A DNA stretch of 64,000 nt from Nocardioides lacusdianchii. Lineage in GTDB: Bacteria > Actinomycetota > Actinomycetes > Propionibacteriales > Nocardioidaceae. Below the pieces are notes generated by a model. That model saw only the letters and a program-made list of their open reading frames with translations, was not told where the DNA came from and searched no databases. A program made the translations under genes and the position numbers. This document shows, piece by piece, positions 1 through 16,241 of the stretch; position 1 is the stretch's first letter, and every line of letters starts with the position of its first letter. Location of the stretch: positions 1-64,000 of the forward strand of contig NZ_JADHZD010000008.1 in assembly GCF_020102855.1 (NCBI RefSeq), in the 5' to 3' direction.

Positions 1-256
1 TGAACCAACCCAACCAAAGGCCAGGCCAGCCACAATCAATAAGAGCCACATCCCCTGACTGAACAAAACTGACATCTGTCAGAATCATTGTCAAAGAAAC
101 CGCGACCCAACCACCCCAACCCCAAAAAGGCTGAAGAAGAAGAGCCAACGGGGCATAACAAACTAATTCGTCGACTAATCAAACACACTGTTGAGTTCTC
201 AAGAATCAGACGCACACGTTCCTCACCGGCTTGGCCGGGTTGGTCGCGGGGCAACC
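1..256 (-). ncRNA. 5' leader of an rRNA operon (16S gene lies left of the window)
   Basis: This AT-richer stretch contrasts sharply with the roughly 70% G+C around it and has no convincing coding frame. On the minus strand, positions 183-203 read CTTGAGAACTCAACAGTGTG followed by T, a segment I know from the leaders of actinobacterial rRNA operons. A perfect inverted repeat CTGACA-TC-TGTCAG sits at 69-82, and a TTGACA hexamer nearby could belong to a second promoter. The leader runs toward position 1; mature 16S sequence is not reached. The identification rests on the leader motif, the promoter at 263-291 and the absence of a protein-coding alternative, so the 16S gene itself is inferred. Confidence 0.75.
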
Positions 257-262
257 TGCAGA

Positions 263-291
263 AACTTACCGGGCGCTCCATCCCGCGTCAA
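263..291 (-). promoter_or_regulatory. rRNA operon promoter
   Basis: Reading leftward, a -35 box TTGACG (286-291) and a -10 box TAAGTT (263-268) are separated by exactly 17 nt. This is the best sigma-70-type promoter in the window. Transcription would start near 256 and run into the rRNA leader. It lies only about 157 bp beyond the end of the arginine block, in the same direction, so read-through from the arg genes would enter the rRNA operon. Confidence 0.72.
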
Positions 292-447
292 ACTCGGCGG
301 AACTTCGTGCTTCGGTGGTCGCAGCTGGTTTCCGCTTCATCTGACCTTCTGGCCAGGAGGCGGCGCCGCTTGCGGCGACAGGTGAAACATTAGACGACGA
401 TCGGGCGACATGACAAACCGGGGGTCGCCTTCACGCATAACCGCAGG

Positions 448-4381
<3,934 letters not shown>

Positions 4382-4385
<4 letters not shown>

Positions 4386-5305
4386 GGGTGCTCCAGGAGC
4401 CAGGTGAGGACGGCCTTCTGGGCGTGGCGGCGGTTCTCGGCCTCGTCCCACACCACGGACTGCGGGCCCTCGATGACGGCCTCGTCGATCTCCTTGCCGC
4501 GGTAGGCCGGGAGGCAGTGCATCACGATGGCGTCCGCCGCAGCGTGGGCCAGGAGCTCCTCGGTCACACCGTAGGGCGGGAAGACGCGGAGGCGGTCCTG
4601 CGACTCCTCCTCGCGACCCATGCTGACCCACGAGTCGGTGATGACGACGTCGGCGCCGGCGACCGCCTCGACGGGGTCGGTGGTGATCTCGATGGAGCCG
4701 CCGGTCTGCTGGGCGAGCTCGCGCGCCTGCGCCACGACCGTGGCGTCGGGGGCGAAGCCCTCGGGCGCGCCGACGACGACGTGCATCCCGGCCGAGGCAC
4801 CGGCCAGCACCCACGAGTTGCCCATGTTGCAGGCACCGTCACCGACGAAGGCGGCGCGGACGCCGGCGAGGCGCCCCTTGTGCTCGCGCACCGTCTGCAG
4901 GTCGGCGAGCAGCTGGCACGGGTGGAACTCGTCGGTGAGCGCGTTGAGGACCGGTACGCCGGCGTGCTCGGCCATGGTCACCACGTCGCTCTGGTGGGCG
5001 GTGCGCCACACGATCGCCGAGGCCTGGCGACCCAGGACGCGGGCCACGTCCTCGACGCCCTCACGCGAGCCCATGGCCGCCAGCCCGCCGTCGACGGTCA
5101 TCGGGTTGCCGCCGAGCTCGGCGATGCCGGCCGCGAAGGAGACCTGCGTGCGCAGGGTCGGACGGTCGAAGACCAGCGCGACGGTGTGCGGACCGGCTAG
5201 CGGCTTGGGCCCGAACGGGTCGGCCTTCATCGCGTCGGCCAGGTCGAGCACCTCGAGCAGCTCTGCGGGCGACAGGTCGTCGTCGCGGAGGAAGTGGCGG
5301 GTCAT
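4382..5305 (-). CDS. argF: Ornithine carbamoyltransferase
   Basis: A 307-residue enzyme making citrulline from ornithine and carbamoyl phosphate. Recognisable parts are [13 protein letters not shown] at the N-terminus, the DEFHPCQ(L)LADLQT signature, the DSWVSMG ornithine loop and the HCLPAYRG active-site segment. The carbamoyl-phosphate loop is unusual: where the family has P-S-T-R-T-R, residues 49-54 read P-T-L-R-T-Q. Arg52 and Thr53 are kept, Ser and the last Arg are not. Acetyl- and succinyl-ornithine transcarbamylases also have a hydrophobic residue in the loop, but the rest of the protein is ordinary ArgF. ATGA overlap with argD; GTGA overlap with argR. Confidence 0.94.
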
Positions 5306-6489
5306 GGGGTGGTCTCCTGGGCAGCGGTCCGGGCGGACTCGAGGATCTGGGGCAGGGCGCGTCCGAGCGCGTCGACGTCGTCGGAGGTGAGGACCAGCGG
5401 CGGCACGAACCGCAGGCGCGAGGGCCCCGTCGCGTTGAGGATGAAGCCGGCGTCGCGGGCGGCGGCGACCACGTGCGGGGCGTACGGCCCGTCGAGCTCG
5501 GCGCCGCGCATCAGCCCGGCCCCGGCGACCTCGACGACCCCCTCCTGGCTCGCGAGCAGGTCGGCGAGCTGGTCGCCACGCTCGACCGCGGCGGCGAGCA
5601 GGCCCTCGGCCTCGACGGTGTCGAGGACGGCGAGCGCGGCGGCGCACGCGACAGGGTTGCCCCCGAACGTCGTGCCGTGGTTGCCGGGCTGGAGCAGGGT
5701 CGCGGCCCGTCTCCGGGCGACGGTGGCCCCGATGGGGATGCCTCCACCGAGGCCCTTGGCGAGCGTCACGAGGTCGGGCTCGACCCCGTCCAGCAGCTGG
5801 TGGGCGAACCAGGCGCCCGTGCGGGCGATGCCGGTCTGCACCTCGTCGAGCCACAGCAGGGCGCCGTGGTCGTGCGCGATGCGCTGGGCGGCGCGGAGGT
5901 AGTCGGCTGACGGGACGACGACGCCCGCCTCTCCCTGGATCGGCTCGAGGACGACGGCGGCGACGGTCTCGTCCACCGCGTCCTCGAGGGCCGCCACGTC
6001 GTCGTACGGGACGAAGGTGACGTGGCCGGGGAGGGGCTCGAACGGCTCGCGGTAGGCCGCCTTGGACGTGAGCGCCAGCGCGCCCATCGTGCGACCGTGG
6101 AAGGAGCCCTCGGCGGCGACGATCCGGGTGCGGCCGGTGCGCCGGGTCAGCTTGATCGCGGCCTCGTTGGCCTCGGCGCCGGAGTTGCTGAAGAAGACGC
6201 GCGACTCGTCCCAGCCGAGCAGCGCCTGGAGGCGCTCGGCGAGGGCGACCTGGGGCTCGGTGGCGAAGAAGTTCGAGACGTGGCCCAGGGTCGAGAGCTG
6301 GGTGGTCACGGCCTCGACCAAAACGGGGTGCGCGTGGCCGAGGGCGTTCACGGCGATGCCGCCGAGCAGGTCGACGTACTCCTTGCCGTCGGCGTCCCAC
6401 ACGTGCGCGCCGCGGCCACGGACCAGGGCCAGCGCAGGCGGGCCGAAGGTGTTCATCACGGCGCCGGTGTAGCGCTCCTGGATGCTCAT
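5302..6489 (-). CDS. argD: Acetylornithine aminotransferase
   Basis: A 395-residue class-III aminotransferase that converts N-acetylglutamate semialdehyde to N-acetylornithine with glutamate as donor. The PLP-binding Lys lies in [13 protein letters not shown]. The [13 protein letters not shown] and [13 protein letters not shown] segments, the latter carrying the cofactor Asp (LDEVQ), are intact. Length is normal. Start and stop overlap argB and argF as ATGA. Some family members also act in lysine synthesis as succinyl-diaminopimelate aminotransferase; that cannot be judged here. Confidence 0.96.
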   Translation of the reverse strand: MSIQERYTGAVMNTFGPPALALVRGRGAHVWDADGKEYVDLLGGIAVNALGHAHPVLVEAVTTQLSTLGHVSNFFATEPQVALAERLQALLGWDESRVFFSNSGAEANEAAIKLTRRTGRTRIVAAEGSFHGRTMGALALTSKAAYREPFEPLPGHVTFVPYDDVAALEDAVDETVAAVVLEPIQGEAGVVVPSADYLRAAQRIAHDHGALLWLDEVQTGIARTGAWFAHQLLDGVEPDLVTLAKGLGGGIPIGATVARRRAATLLQPGNHGTTFGGNPVACAAALAVLDTVEAEGLLAAAVERGDQLADLLASQEGVVEVAGAGLMRGAELDGPYAPHVVAAARDAGFILNATGPSRLRFVPPLVLTSDDVDALGRALPQILESARTAAQETTP

Positions 6490-7430
6490 GACTCGTCCTG
6501 CGGGGCGTAGGGCTTGCGCATCCGGGTCGCGACGCCGGGCAGCACCTGGGTGCCGACGCCCTCGTCGGTGAAGATCTCGAGCAGCACCGAGTGCGGCTCG
6601 CGGCCGTCGACCACCGTCGCGCGTGGGACGCCGCCGGTGACCGCCTCGTAGCAGGCCCGCATCTTGGGGACCATGCCAGCGTCGAGGCTCGGCAGCATCT
6701 CCCCCAGCGCCTCCGGGCTGATCTCCTGGATGAGGTCGTCGGAGTTGCCGTAGTCGCGGTAGAGGCCCTCGACGTCGGTGAGGACGAGCAGCTTCTCGGC
6801 GCCGAGAGCGATGGCGAGCGCCGCGGCCGCGGTGTCGGCGTTGACGTTGTGGACCACGCCGTCGACGTCGGGCGCCACCGAGCTGACCACCGGCACCCGG
6901 CCCGCCTCGATGAGGTCCAGGACCGCCTCAGGGCGCACCCGGGCGACCTCGCCGACCAGCCCGAGGTCGACCTCCTCACCGTCGACGATGGTGTTGGTCG
7001 CCTCGGCGGTGAAGAGTCCCGCGTCCTCGCCGGAGAGGCCGACGGCGAGCGCGCCGTGCTGGTTGATCAGGCCGACCAGCTCCCGCTGGACCTGCCCGAC
7101 CAGGACCATTCGGACGACGTCCATCGCCTCGGGGGTGGTGACCCGCAGGCCGCCACGGAACTCCGACTCGATGCCGAGCTTGTCGAGCATCCGGGAGATC
7201 TGGGGGCCGCCACCATGCACGACGACGGGCTTGAAGCCGGCGAAGCGGAGGAAGGCGATGTCCTCGGCGAAGGCGACCTTGAGGGACTCGTCGGTCATGG
7301 CGTTGCCGCCGTACTTCACCACGATCGTCTGACCGTGGTAGCGCTTGAGCCACGGCAGCGCGGCGGCGAGCGTGCGTGCCTTGGCGGGGTCGGGGCGGCG
7401 GGGGCTCTGGTTCGTCATCTCGTCAGTCAT
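6486..7430 (-). CDS. argB: Acetylglutamate kinase
   Basis: A 314-residue amino-acid kinase that phosphorylates N-acetylglutamate, the usual arginine-feedback point of the pathway. Motifs: VVKYGGNAM near the N-terminus, [10 protein letters not shown], and the [29 protein letters not shown] nucleotide region. The N-terminal extension ahead of the kinase fold (about 25 residues, ending [10 protein letters not shown]) resembles the N-helix of arginine-sensitive hexameric enzymes, so feedback inhibition by arginine is likely but inferred. ATG at 7430 overlaps the argJ stop (ATGA); a second in-frame ATG at 7418 is less likely. Confidence 0.96.
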   Translation of the reverse strand: MTDEMTNQSPRRPDPAKARTLAAALPWLKRYHGQTIVVKYGGNAMTDESLKVAFAEDIAFLRFAGFKPVVVHGGGPQISRMLDKLGIESEFRGGLRVTTPEAMDVVRMVLVGQVQRELVGLINQHGALAVGLSGEDAGLFTAEATNTIVDGEEVDLGLVGEVARVRPEAVLDLIEAGRVPVVSSVAPDVDGVVHNVNADTAAAALAIALGAEKLLVLTDVEGLYRDYGNSDDLIQEISPEALGEMLPSLDAGMVPKMRACYEAVTGGVPRATVVDGREPHSVLLEIFTDEGVGTQVLPGVATRMRKPYAPQDES

Positions 7431-8574
7431 GAGCTGTAGGCGCTGTTCTCGTGGACGTAGGCGTGGGTGAGGTCGTTGGTCCAGACGGTCGCGCGGGCGT
7501 CGCCGGACTTGAGGTCGATGGTCACGCTGACCTCGCGGGGCGTGAGGTCGACGGTGGCCGGGTCCTCGGCGGGAGTGGACTGCCGGCAGACCCAGACGCC
7601 GTTCATGGCGACGTCGAGGTCGGCGGGGTCGAAGGTCGCGCTCGTGGTGCCGATGGAGGCGAGCACGCGGCCCCAGTTGGGGTCGTTGCCGAAGATCGCG
7701 GCCTTGAAGAGGTTGCTCCGCGCGACGCTGCGGCTGACCTCGACGGCCTCGTCCTCGCTCGCGGCGTGCAGCGTGGTGATCGCGATCTCGTGGTCGGCGC
7801 CCTCGGCGTCCTTGAGCAGCTGCATCGCAAGGTCCGTGCACGCCTGGGTGAGCGCGGCCGTGAAGTCCTCCGGGGTGGGCGTGATGCCGCTCGCGCCGCT
7901 GGCCATCACTGTCACGGTGTCGTTGGTCGACATGCAGCCGTCGGAGTCGAGCCGGTCGAAGCTGACCCGGGTGGCGGCGCGCAGTGCGGCGTCGAGCTCG
8001 GTGGCCGGCACCACGGCGTCGGTGGTGAGGACGACCAACATCGTCGCCAGCTGGGGCGCGAGCATCCCGGCGCCCTTGGCCATGCCGCCGATCGACCACC
8101 CGGCGCCCTCGACCACGGTGTTCTTGCTGACCGAGTCGGTGGTCATGATGGCCTCCGCCGCCAGGGCACCGCCGTCCTGCGACAGCGCTGCGGTGGCGGC
8201 CTCGACGCCCGCGAGCAGGTCGTCGCGGTCGTTGGCCAGGCCGATCAGCCCGGTCGAGCAGACGACGACGTCGATCGCGCCGATGCCCAGTCCGTCGGCG
8301 ACCTTCTCGGCCACGGCGTGCGTGGTCTGGAAGCCCTCGGGGCCGGTGTAGCAGTTGGCGCCGCCGGAGTTGAGCACCACCGCGCGCACGACGCCGTCCT
8401 TGACGACCTCCTGGCTCCACAGGATCGGGTTGGCCTTGCAGCGGTTGGCGGTGAAGACGGTGGCGGAGTCGTGGGTGGGGCCCTGGTTGACGACGAGGGC
8501 CAGGTCGCGGGCACCGGTCGACTTGAGCCCGGCGGCGACGCCGGAGGCGGTGAAGCCCGCAGGGTGGGTGACGG

Positions 8575-8578
<4 letters not shown>
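7427..8578 (-). CDS. argJ: Bifunctional glutamate N-acetyltransferase / amino-acid acetyltransferase
   Basis: A 383-residue ArgJ that moves the acetyl group from acetylornithine to glutamate, giving the economical cyclic pathway, and may also use acetyl-CoA. The self-cleavage site is visible at [14 protein letters not shown]: Ala178/Thr179, with Thr becoming the nucleophile of the beta subunit. GNDPNWGR near the C-terminus is also diagnostic. The chosen ATG (8578) forms ATGA with the upstream ACT-domain gene; a longer reading would run into that gene and lacks family resemblance. No argA or argE-type gene is in the window, consistent with the cyclic route. Confidence 0.96.
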
Positions 8579-12418
<3,840 letters not shown>

Positions 12419-12422
12419 TCAC

Positions 12423-12463
12423 GCACTGGGCCTTGAGTCTCCAGCAGACTCAAGGCCCAGTGC
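12423..12463. terminator. Bidirectional terminator between RTX gene and pheT
   Basis: A perfect 18-bp inverted repeat (12423-12440 and 12446-12463; arm begins GCACTGGGCC and ends TTGAGTCT) with a 5-nt loop CCAGC. It lies 4 nt after the rightward RTX gene and 8 nt after the leftward pheT gene, so it can end both transcripts. There is no T-run, as is common for actinobacterial terminators. Confidence 0.88.
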
Positions 12464-12471
12464 CATGTCGA

Positions 12472-14958
12472 TCAGGCGCGCTGGACCGCCCCGGTGCGCT
12501 CGGCGGCGAGTGCCATCGCGGCGTCGCGAGCGGCGGCTGACTCACCCTCCTTGAGGGTCCGGTCCGGGGCACGGAACCGCAGCGCGAAGGCCAGCGACTT
12601 CTTCCCCTCGCCGACCTGCTCGCCGGTGTAGACGTCGAAGAGCCGGATCGACTCGAGCAGCTCGCCCGCACCCTCGCGCAGCGCCGACTCGACGTCCGCG
12701 GCCGGCACCGAGGCGTCGACGACCAGCGCGACGTCCTCCTTGGCGACGGGGTAGGACGAGAATGTCGGGGCCTGGCGCAGGTGGACCGCACGCGCGATGA
12801 GCAGGTCGAGGTCGATCTCCGCGGCGACCGTGCGCCTGGGCAGGCCGAAGGTGTCGCACACCTTCGGGTGAACCTCGCCGGCGTGCCCGACGACCTCCCC
12901 GTCGACCGACAGCTCGGCGCAGCGGCCGGGGTGCCAGGGAGCCAGCTCGACGGCGGAGGCGGTGACCTCGAGCCCGAGCGCGTCGGCGACTGAGCGGACC
13001 GCGTCGACCGCGTCGGACCACGCGACCGGACGCGCCTCGCCCCACCAGCCGCCCGCGACCGCGTCGCCGGCGGCGACGACGGCGAGGTGCAGCGGCTGCG
13101 CGGGGAGCGCTGCGTCGAGTGCGGCGAACTCCTCCTCGCTCGGGCGCCGGTCGACCGGCAGGATCGCAGCCGGTCCAGCGTGACGGGGCAGGGTGACCGT
13201 GCCGGTCTCGAAGATCGCCAGGTCGGTGTTGCCGTGCCCGACGTTCTTGCCGGCCGCGCGCAGCACGCCCGGCAGCAGGGTCGTCGTCATGTAGCCGGCC
13301 TCGGCGCTCAGCGGGTTGGACAGCCGGAGCAGGTCACGGCGTGGGTCGTCGGCGGCGAGGCCGAGGGCGTCGAGGTCCTCGGTGCCGATGAACGGGAACG
13401 TGACGACCTCGACGAAGCCCTCTCCCGCAAGCGTGCGGCCGACCCGGCGGCGCAGCTGCTGCGACCGGGTGAGGCCACGGCCCGAGGGCGGCGTCGGGAG
13501 CACCGACGGGACCAGGTCGTATCCGACGAGGCGGATGACCTCCTCGGAGAAGTCCTGGGCGTCGGTGAGGTCGGGGCGCCACGGGGGCGGGGTGACCGAC
13601 AGGGTGCCCGAGCCGGTCACGTCGCACCCGATGGCGCGCAGGCACTCGACGCTGCGCTGCTCGGTGATGTCCATGCCGGACACGCGGGCGGCGAGGTCAC
13701 CAGGGACCTCGACGGGCGCGATGGCCGGTGCGGACCCGACGACGGTGACGCCGGGGTGCGCCTGGGCACCGCCGTGCTCGACCAGCAGCTCGACGACGCG
13801 GTCGGCGGCGGCCTCGCAGATGGTCGGGTCGACCCCGCGCTCGTTGCGCTTGCCGGCCTCGGAGGTGATCTTGTGGCGGCGGCCGGTGCGGAACATCGAC
13901 ACCGCGTCCCAGTGGGCGGCCTCGACGAGGATCGAGGTCGTCGTCCCCGAGATCTCGGTCGTCTCACCGCCCATCACTCCGCCGAGCCCGATGATCCCCG
14001 AGTCGTCGGTGACGACCAGGTCGCCCGGGTCCAGCGTGCGGTCGGTGCCGTCGAGGGTGGTGAGCCGCTCGCCGTCGCGCGCACGGCGTACGACGAGCGC
14101 GCCCTGCACCTTGTCGGCGTCGTAGCCGTGGATGGGACGGCCGGTCTCGAGCATGACGTAGTTGGTGACGTCGACGGCCAGCGAGATCGGGCGCATGCCG
14201 GCCGCGGTGATGCGGCGGACCATGAAGTCCGGGGTGGGCGCAGCAGGGTCGAAGCCGGTGACCGTGCGGGCGACGAAGACCGGGCAGCCCTCGGCGTCCT
14301 CGACCACGACCGGGTGGCCCTCGGCGTTGGCGGCCGGGGTGTCGCGCAGCGCCGGGTCGCGGAAGCCGCTCGCGCACTCGACCGAGACCAGCACCTCGCG
14401 GGCGATGCCGCGGATCGACAGCGCGTAGGCGCGGTCGGGGTTGATCTCGAACTCGATGGTCTCCTCGTCGAGACCGAGCAGGGGGCGTACGTCCTCGCCG
14501 GGCGTGCCGGCGTCGGCGGGCAGCACGATGATGCCGTCGTGGTCCTCGCCGAGGCCGAGCTCGGCCGCGGAGCAGATCATGCCGGCCGAGACATGGCCGT
14601 AGGTCTTGCGCGCGGAGATCTCGAAGCCACCGGGCAGCACGCCGCCGGGCAGCACCGTCACCACGAGGTCGCCGGGCGCGAAGTTGTGGGCGCCGCAGAC
14701 GATGCCCTGCGGCTGGCCCGTGCCGTTGGCGTCGCCGACGTCGACGGTGCACCAGTTGATGGTCTTGCCGTTCTTCTGCGGCTCGGGCTCCATGGTGAGC
14801 ACGCGACCGACGACGAGCGGGCCCGTGATGTCGCGTCCCGGGCTCTCGACGGCCTCGAGCTTGAGGCCGGTCAGCGTGAGCCGGTCGGTGATGTCGTCGG
14901 TCGTCGTGCCCTCGGGTACGTCGACGTGGTCCAGGATCCAGGACAGGGGTGCCTTCAT
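12472..14958 (-). CDS. pheT: Phenylalanine--tRNA ligase, beta subunit
   Basis: An 828-residue beta subunit of the heterotetrameric class II synthetase. In order it has the N-terminal tRNA-binding (EMAP-like) domain with VCGAHNFAPGD, the B3/B4 editing region with RPIHGYDADK, the B5 domain, a class-II-like core (VTFPFIGTEDLDALGL) and the C-terminal ferredoxin-fold anticodon-binding domain (FSSYPVAKEDVALVV to KSLAFALRF). Length is typical. It starts 15 nt after pheS and is cotranscribed with it. The strong terminator at 12423-12463 follows. Confidence 0.97.
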   Translation of the reverse strand: MKAPLSWILDHVDVPEGTTTDDITDRLTLTGLKLEAVESPGRDITGPLVVGRVLTMEPEPQKNGKTINWCTVDVGDANGTGQPQGIVCGAHNFAPGDLVVTVLPGGVLPGGFEISARKTYGHVSAGMICSAAELGLGEDHDGIIVLPADAGTPGEDVRPLLGLDEETIEFEINPDRAYALSIRGIAREVLVSVECASGFRDPALRDTPAANAEGHPVVVEDAEGCPVFVARTVTGFDPAAPTPDFMVRRITAAGMRPISLAVDVTNYVMLETGRPIHGYDADKVQGALVVRRARDGERLTTLDGTDRTLDPGDLVVTDDSGIIGLGGVMGGETTEISGTTTSILVEAAHWDAVSMFRTGRRHKITSEAGKRNERGVDPTICEAAADRVVELLVEHGGAQAHPGVTVVGSAPAIAPVEVPGDLAARVSGMDITEQRSVECLRAIGCDVTGSGTLSVTPPPWRPDLTDAQDFSEEVIRLVGYDLVPSVLPTPPSGRGLTRSQQLRRRVGRTLAGEGFVEVVTFPFIGTEDLDALGLAADDPRRDLLRLSNPLSAEAGYMTTTLLPGVLRAAGKNVGHGNTDLAIFETGTVTLPRHAGPAAILPVDRRPSEEEFAALDAALPAQPLHLAVVAAGDAVAGGWWGEARPVAWSDAVDAVRSVADALGLEVTASAVELAPWHPGRCAELSVDGEVVGHAGEVHPKVCDTFGLPRRTVAAEIDLDLLIARAVHLRQAPTFSSYPVAKEDVALVVDASVPAADVESALREGAGELLESIRLFDVYTGEQVGEGKKSLAFALRFRAPDRTLKEGESAAARDAAMALAAERTGAVQRA

Positions 14959-14973
14959 CTCAGTTCTCCCCTC

Positions 14974-16086
14974 TCAGATCTCGGTGCCGAATGCGCTGCT
15001 GAACCGGACGTCGCCCTCGAAGAGCGGACGCAGGTCCTCCAGGTTGTGGCGGAACATGAACGAGCGGTCGATGCCCATCCCGAACGCGAAGCCGCTGTAG
15101 ACCTCGGGGTCCACGCCGCAGGCGACGAGCACCCGCGGGTTGACCACGCCGCAACCACCCCACTCGATCCAGCCCTCGCCGCGGCACGTGCGGCAGGCGT
15201 CGGAGCCCCCCGCGTCGACACCAGTGCCGCGGCACACGAAGCACTTCACGTCGACCTCGGCCGACGGCTCGGTGAAGGGGAAGTAGGACGGGCGGAAGCG
15301 GGTAGTGATGCCGTCGCCGAAGAGCTGCGACGCGAAGTGGTCGAGCGTGCCCTTGAGGTGGGCCATCGTGATGCCCTCGTCGACCACGAGGCCCTCGACC
15401 TGGTGGAACATCGGCGAGTGCGTGGCGTCGTACTCGTCGGTGCGGAAGACGCGACCCGGGCACACGACGTAGATCGGCGGCTTGCGGGTCAGCATCGTGC
15501 GCGCCTGCACCGGCGAGGTCTGCGTCCGGAGCACAACGTGGTGGTCGGCCGGCTCGGTCCAGAAGGTGTCCTGCATCGTGCGGGCCGGGTGGTCGGGGCC
15601 GAGGTTGAGCGCGTCGAAGTTGAGCCACTCGGCCTCGACGACAGGGCCCTCCGCGACCTCGTAGCCCATGGCCACGAACAGGTCGGCGATGAGCTCGGAC
15701 TGCAGGGTGAGCGGGTGACGCCCGCCGCGGCGGCGCCGCGTCGTGGGCAGCGAGACATCGACGGTCTCGTCGGCGAGCATGCGCTCCTCGTGCTCGGCCT
15801 CGAGCACGACCTGGCGGGCGGCGATGGCTTGGTTGATCGCGCCGCGCGCCTGGCCGACGCGCTGGCCGGCCTCCTTGCGGGCCTGCGGGGGCAGCGCGCC
15901 GATCTCGCGGTTGGCCAGCGCCAGGGGCGACCGGTCGCCTGCGTGGTCGAGGCGCACCTGCTTGAGCGCGTCGAGGTCGGCGGCGGCGGCGACGGCGGCC
16001 AGGGCCGCCTCGCGCATCGCCTCGACCTCCTCGGACTTGAGCGGGGTCACTTCGACGGGGTCGTAGTCGGTGTTGGGGCCGGACAT
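14974..16086 (-). CDS. pheS: Phenylalanine--tRNA ligase, alpha subunit
   Basis: A 370-residue catalytic subunit that charges tRNA-Phe. An N-terminal coiled coil (about residues 15-110) precedes the class II core, with [11 protein letters not shown] and the TSPVQARTM motif 2 region, [10 protein letters not shown], and the [18 protein letters not shown] motif 3. A CxxC...CxxC cluster ([21 protein letters not shown]) looks like a zinc-binding insert of the type seen in some actinobacterial PheS proteins. ATG is preceded by AAAGGGAG two bases upstream. A -10 box TAGACT at 16123-16128 gives a leader of about 30 nt. Confidence 0.97.
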   Translation of the reverse strand: MSGPNTDYDPVEVTPLKSEEVEAMREAALAAVAAAADLDALKQVRLDHAGDRSPLALANREIGALPPQARKEAGQRVGQARGAINQAIAARQVVLEAEHEERMLADETVDVSLPTTRRRRGGRHPLTLQSELIADLFVAMGYEVAEGPVVEAEWLNFDALNLGPDHPARTMQDTFWTEPADHHVVLRTQTSPVQARTMLTRKPPIYVVCPGRVFRTDEYDATHSPMFHQVEGLVVDEGITMAHLKGTLDHFASQLFGDGITTRFRPSYFPFTEPSAEVDVKCFVCRGTGVDAGGSDACRTCRGEGWIEWGGCGVVNPRVLVACGVDPEVYSGFAFGMGIDRSFMFRHNLEDLRPLFEGDVRFSSAFGTEI

Positions 16087-16122
16087 GGCTCCCTTTCGCG
16101 CGGCGGCATCAGGTCGCCGCAG

Positions 16123-16128
16123 AGTCTA
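16123..16128 (-). promoter_or_regulatory. pheST promoter (-10 box)
   Basis: TAGACT on the minus strand, about 37 nt before the pheS start codon, in the 155-bp gap that follows the sensor-kinase gene. No good -35 hexamer is present at 17-18 nt. The remaining gap shows no T-box or attenuator-like structure that I can defend. Confidence 0.5.
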
Positions 16129-16241
16129 GAAGTGGAGGGACATCGGGTCGGACGGGGCACTCCCCGGACCCATGACGTCAGCTGCCCGACGGACCAGGTC
16201 CGGGGCGCAGAAATCGCAAGCACGTGTCCACGGCCGCGACT

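Noticed and set aside
5302..7430. argD and argB as lysine-pathway genes
   Set aside because: Their place between argJ and argF in one overlapping set fits arginine synthesis.
16131..16148. Five-codon frame M-S-L-H-F before pheS as a phenylalanine attenuator peptide
   Set aside because: It has a single Phe codon, no terminator/antiterminator hairpins and lies upstream of the likely transcription start.
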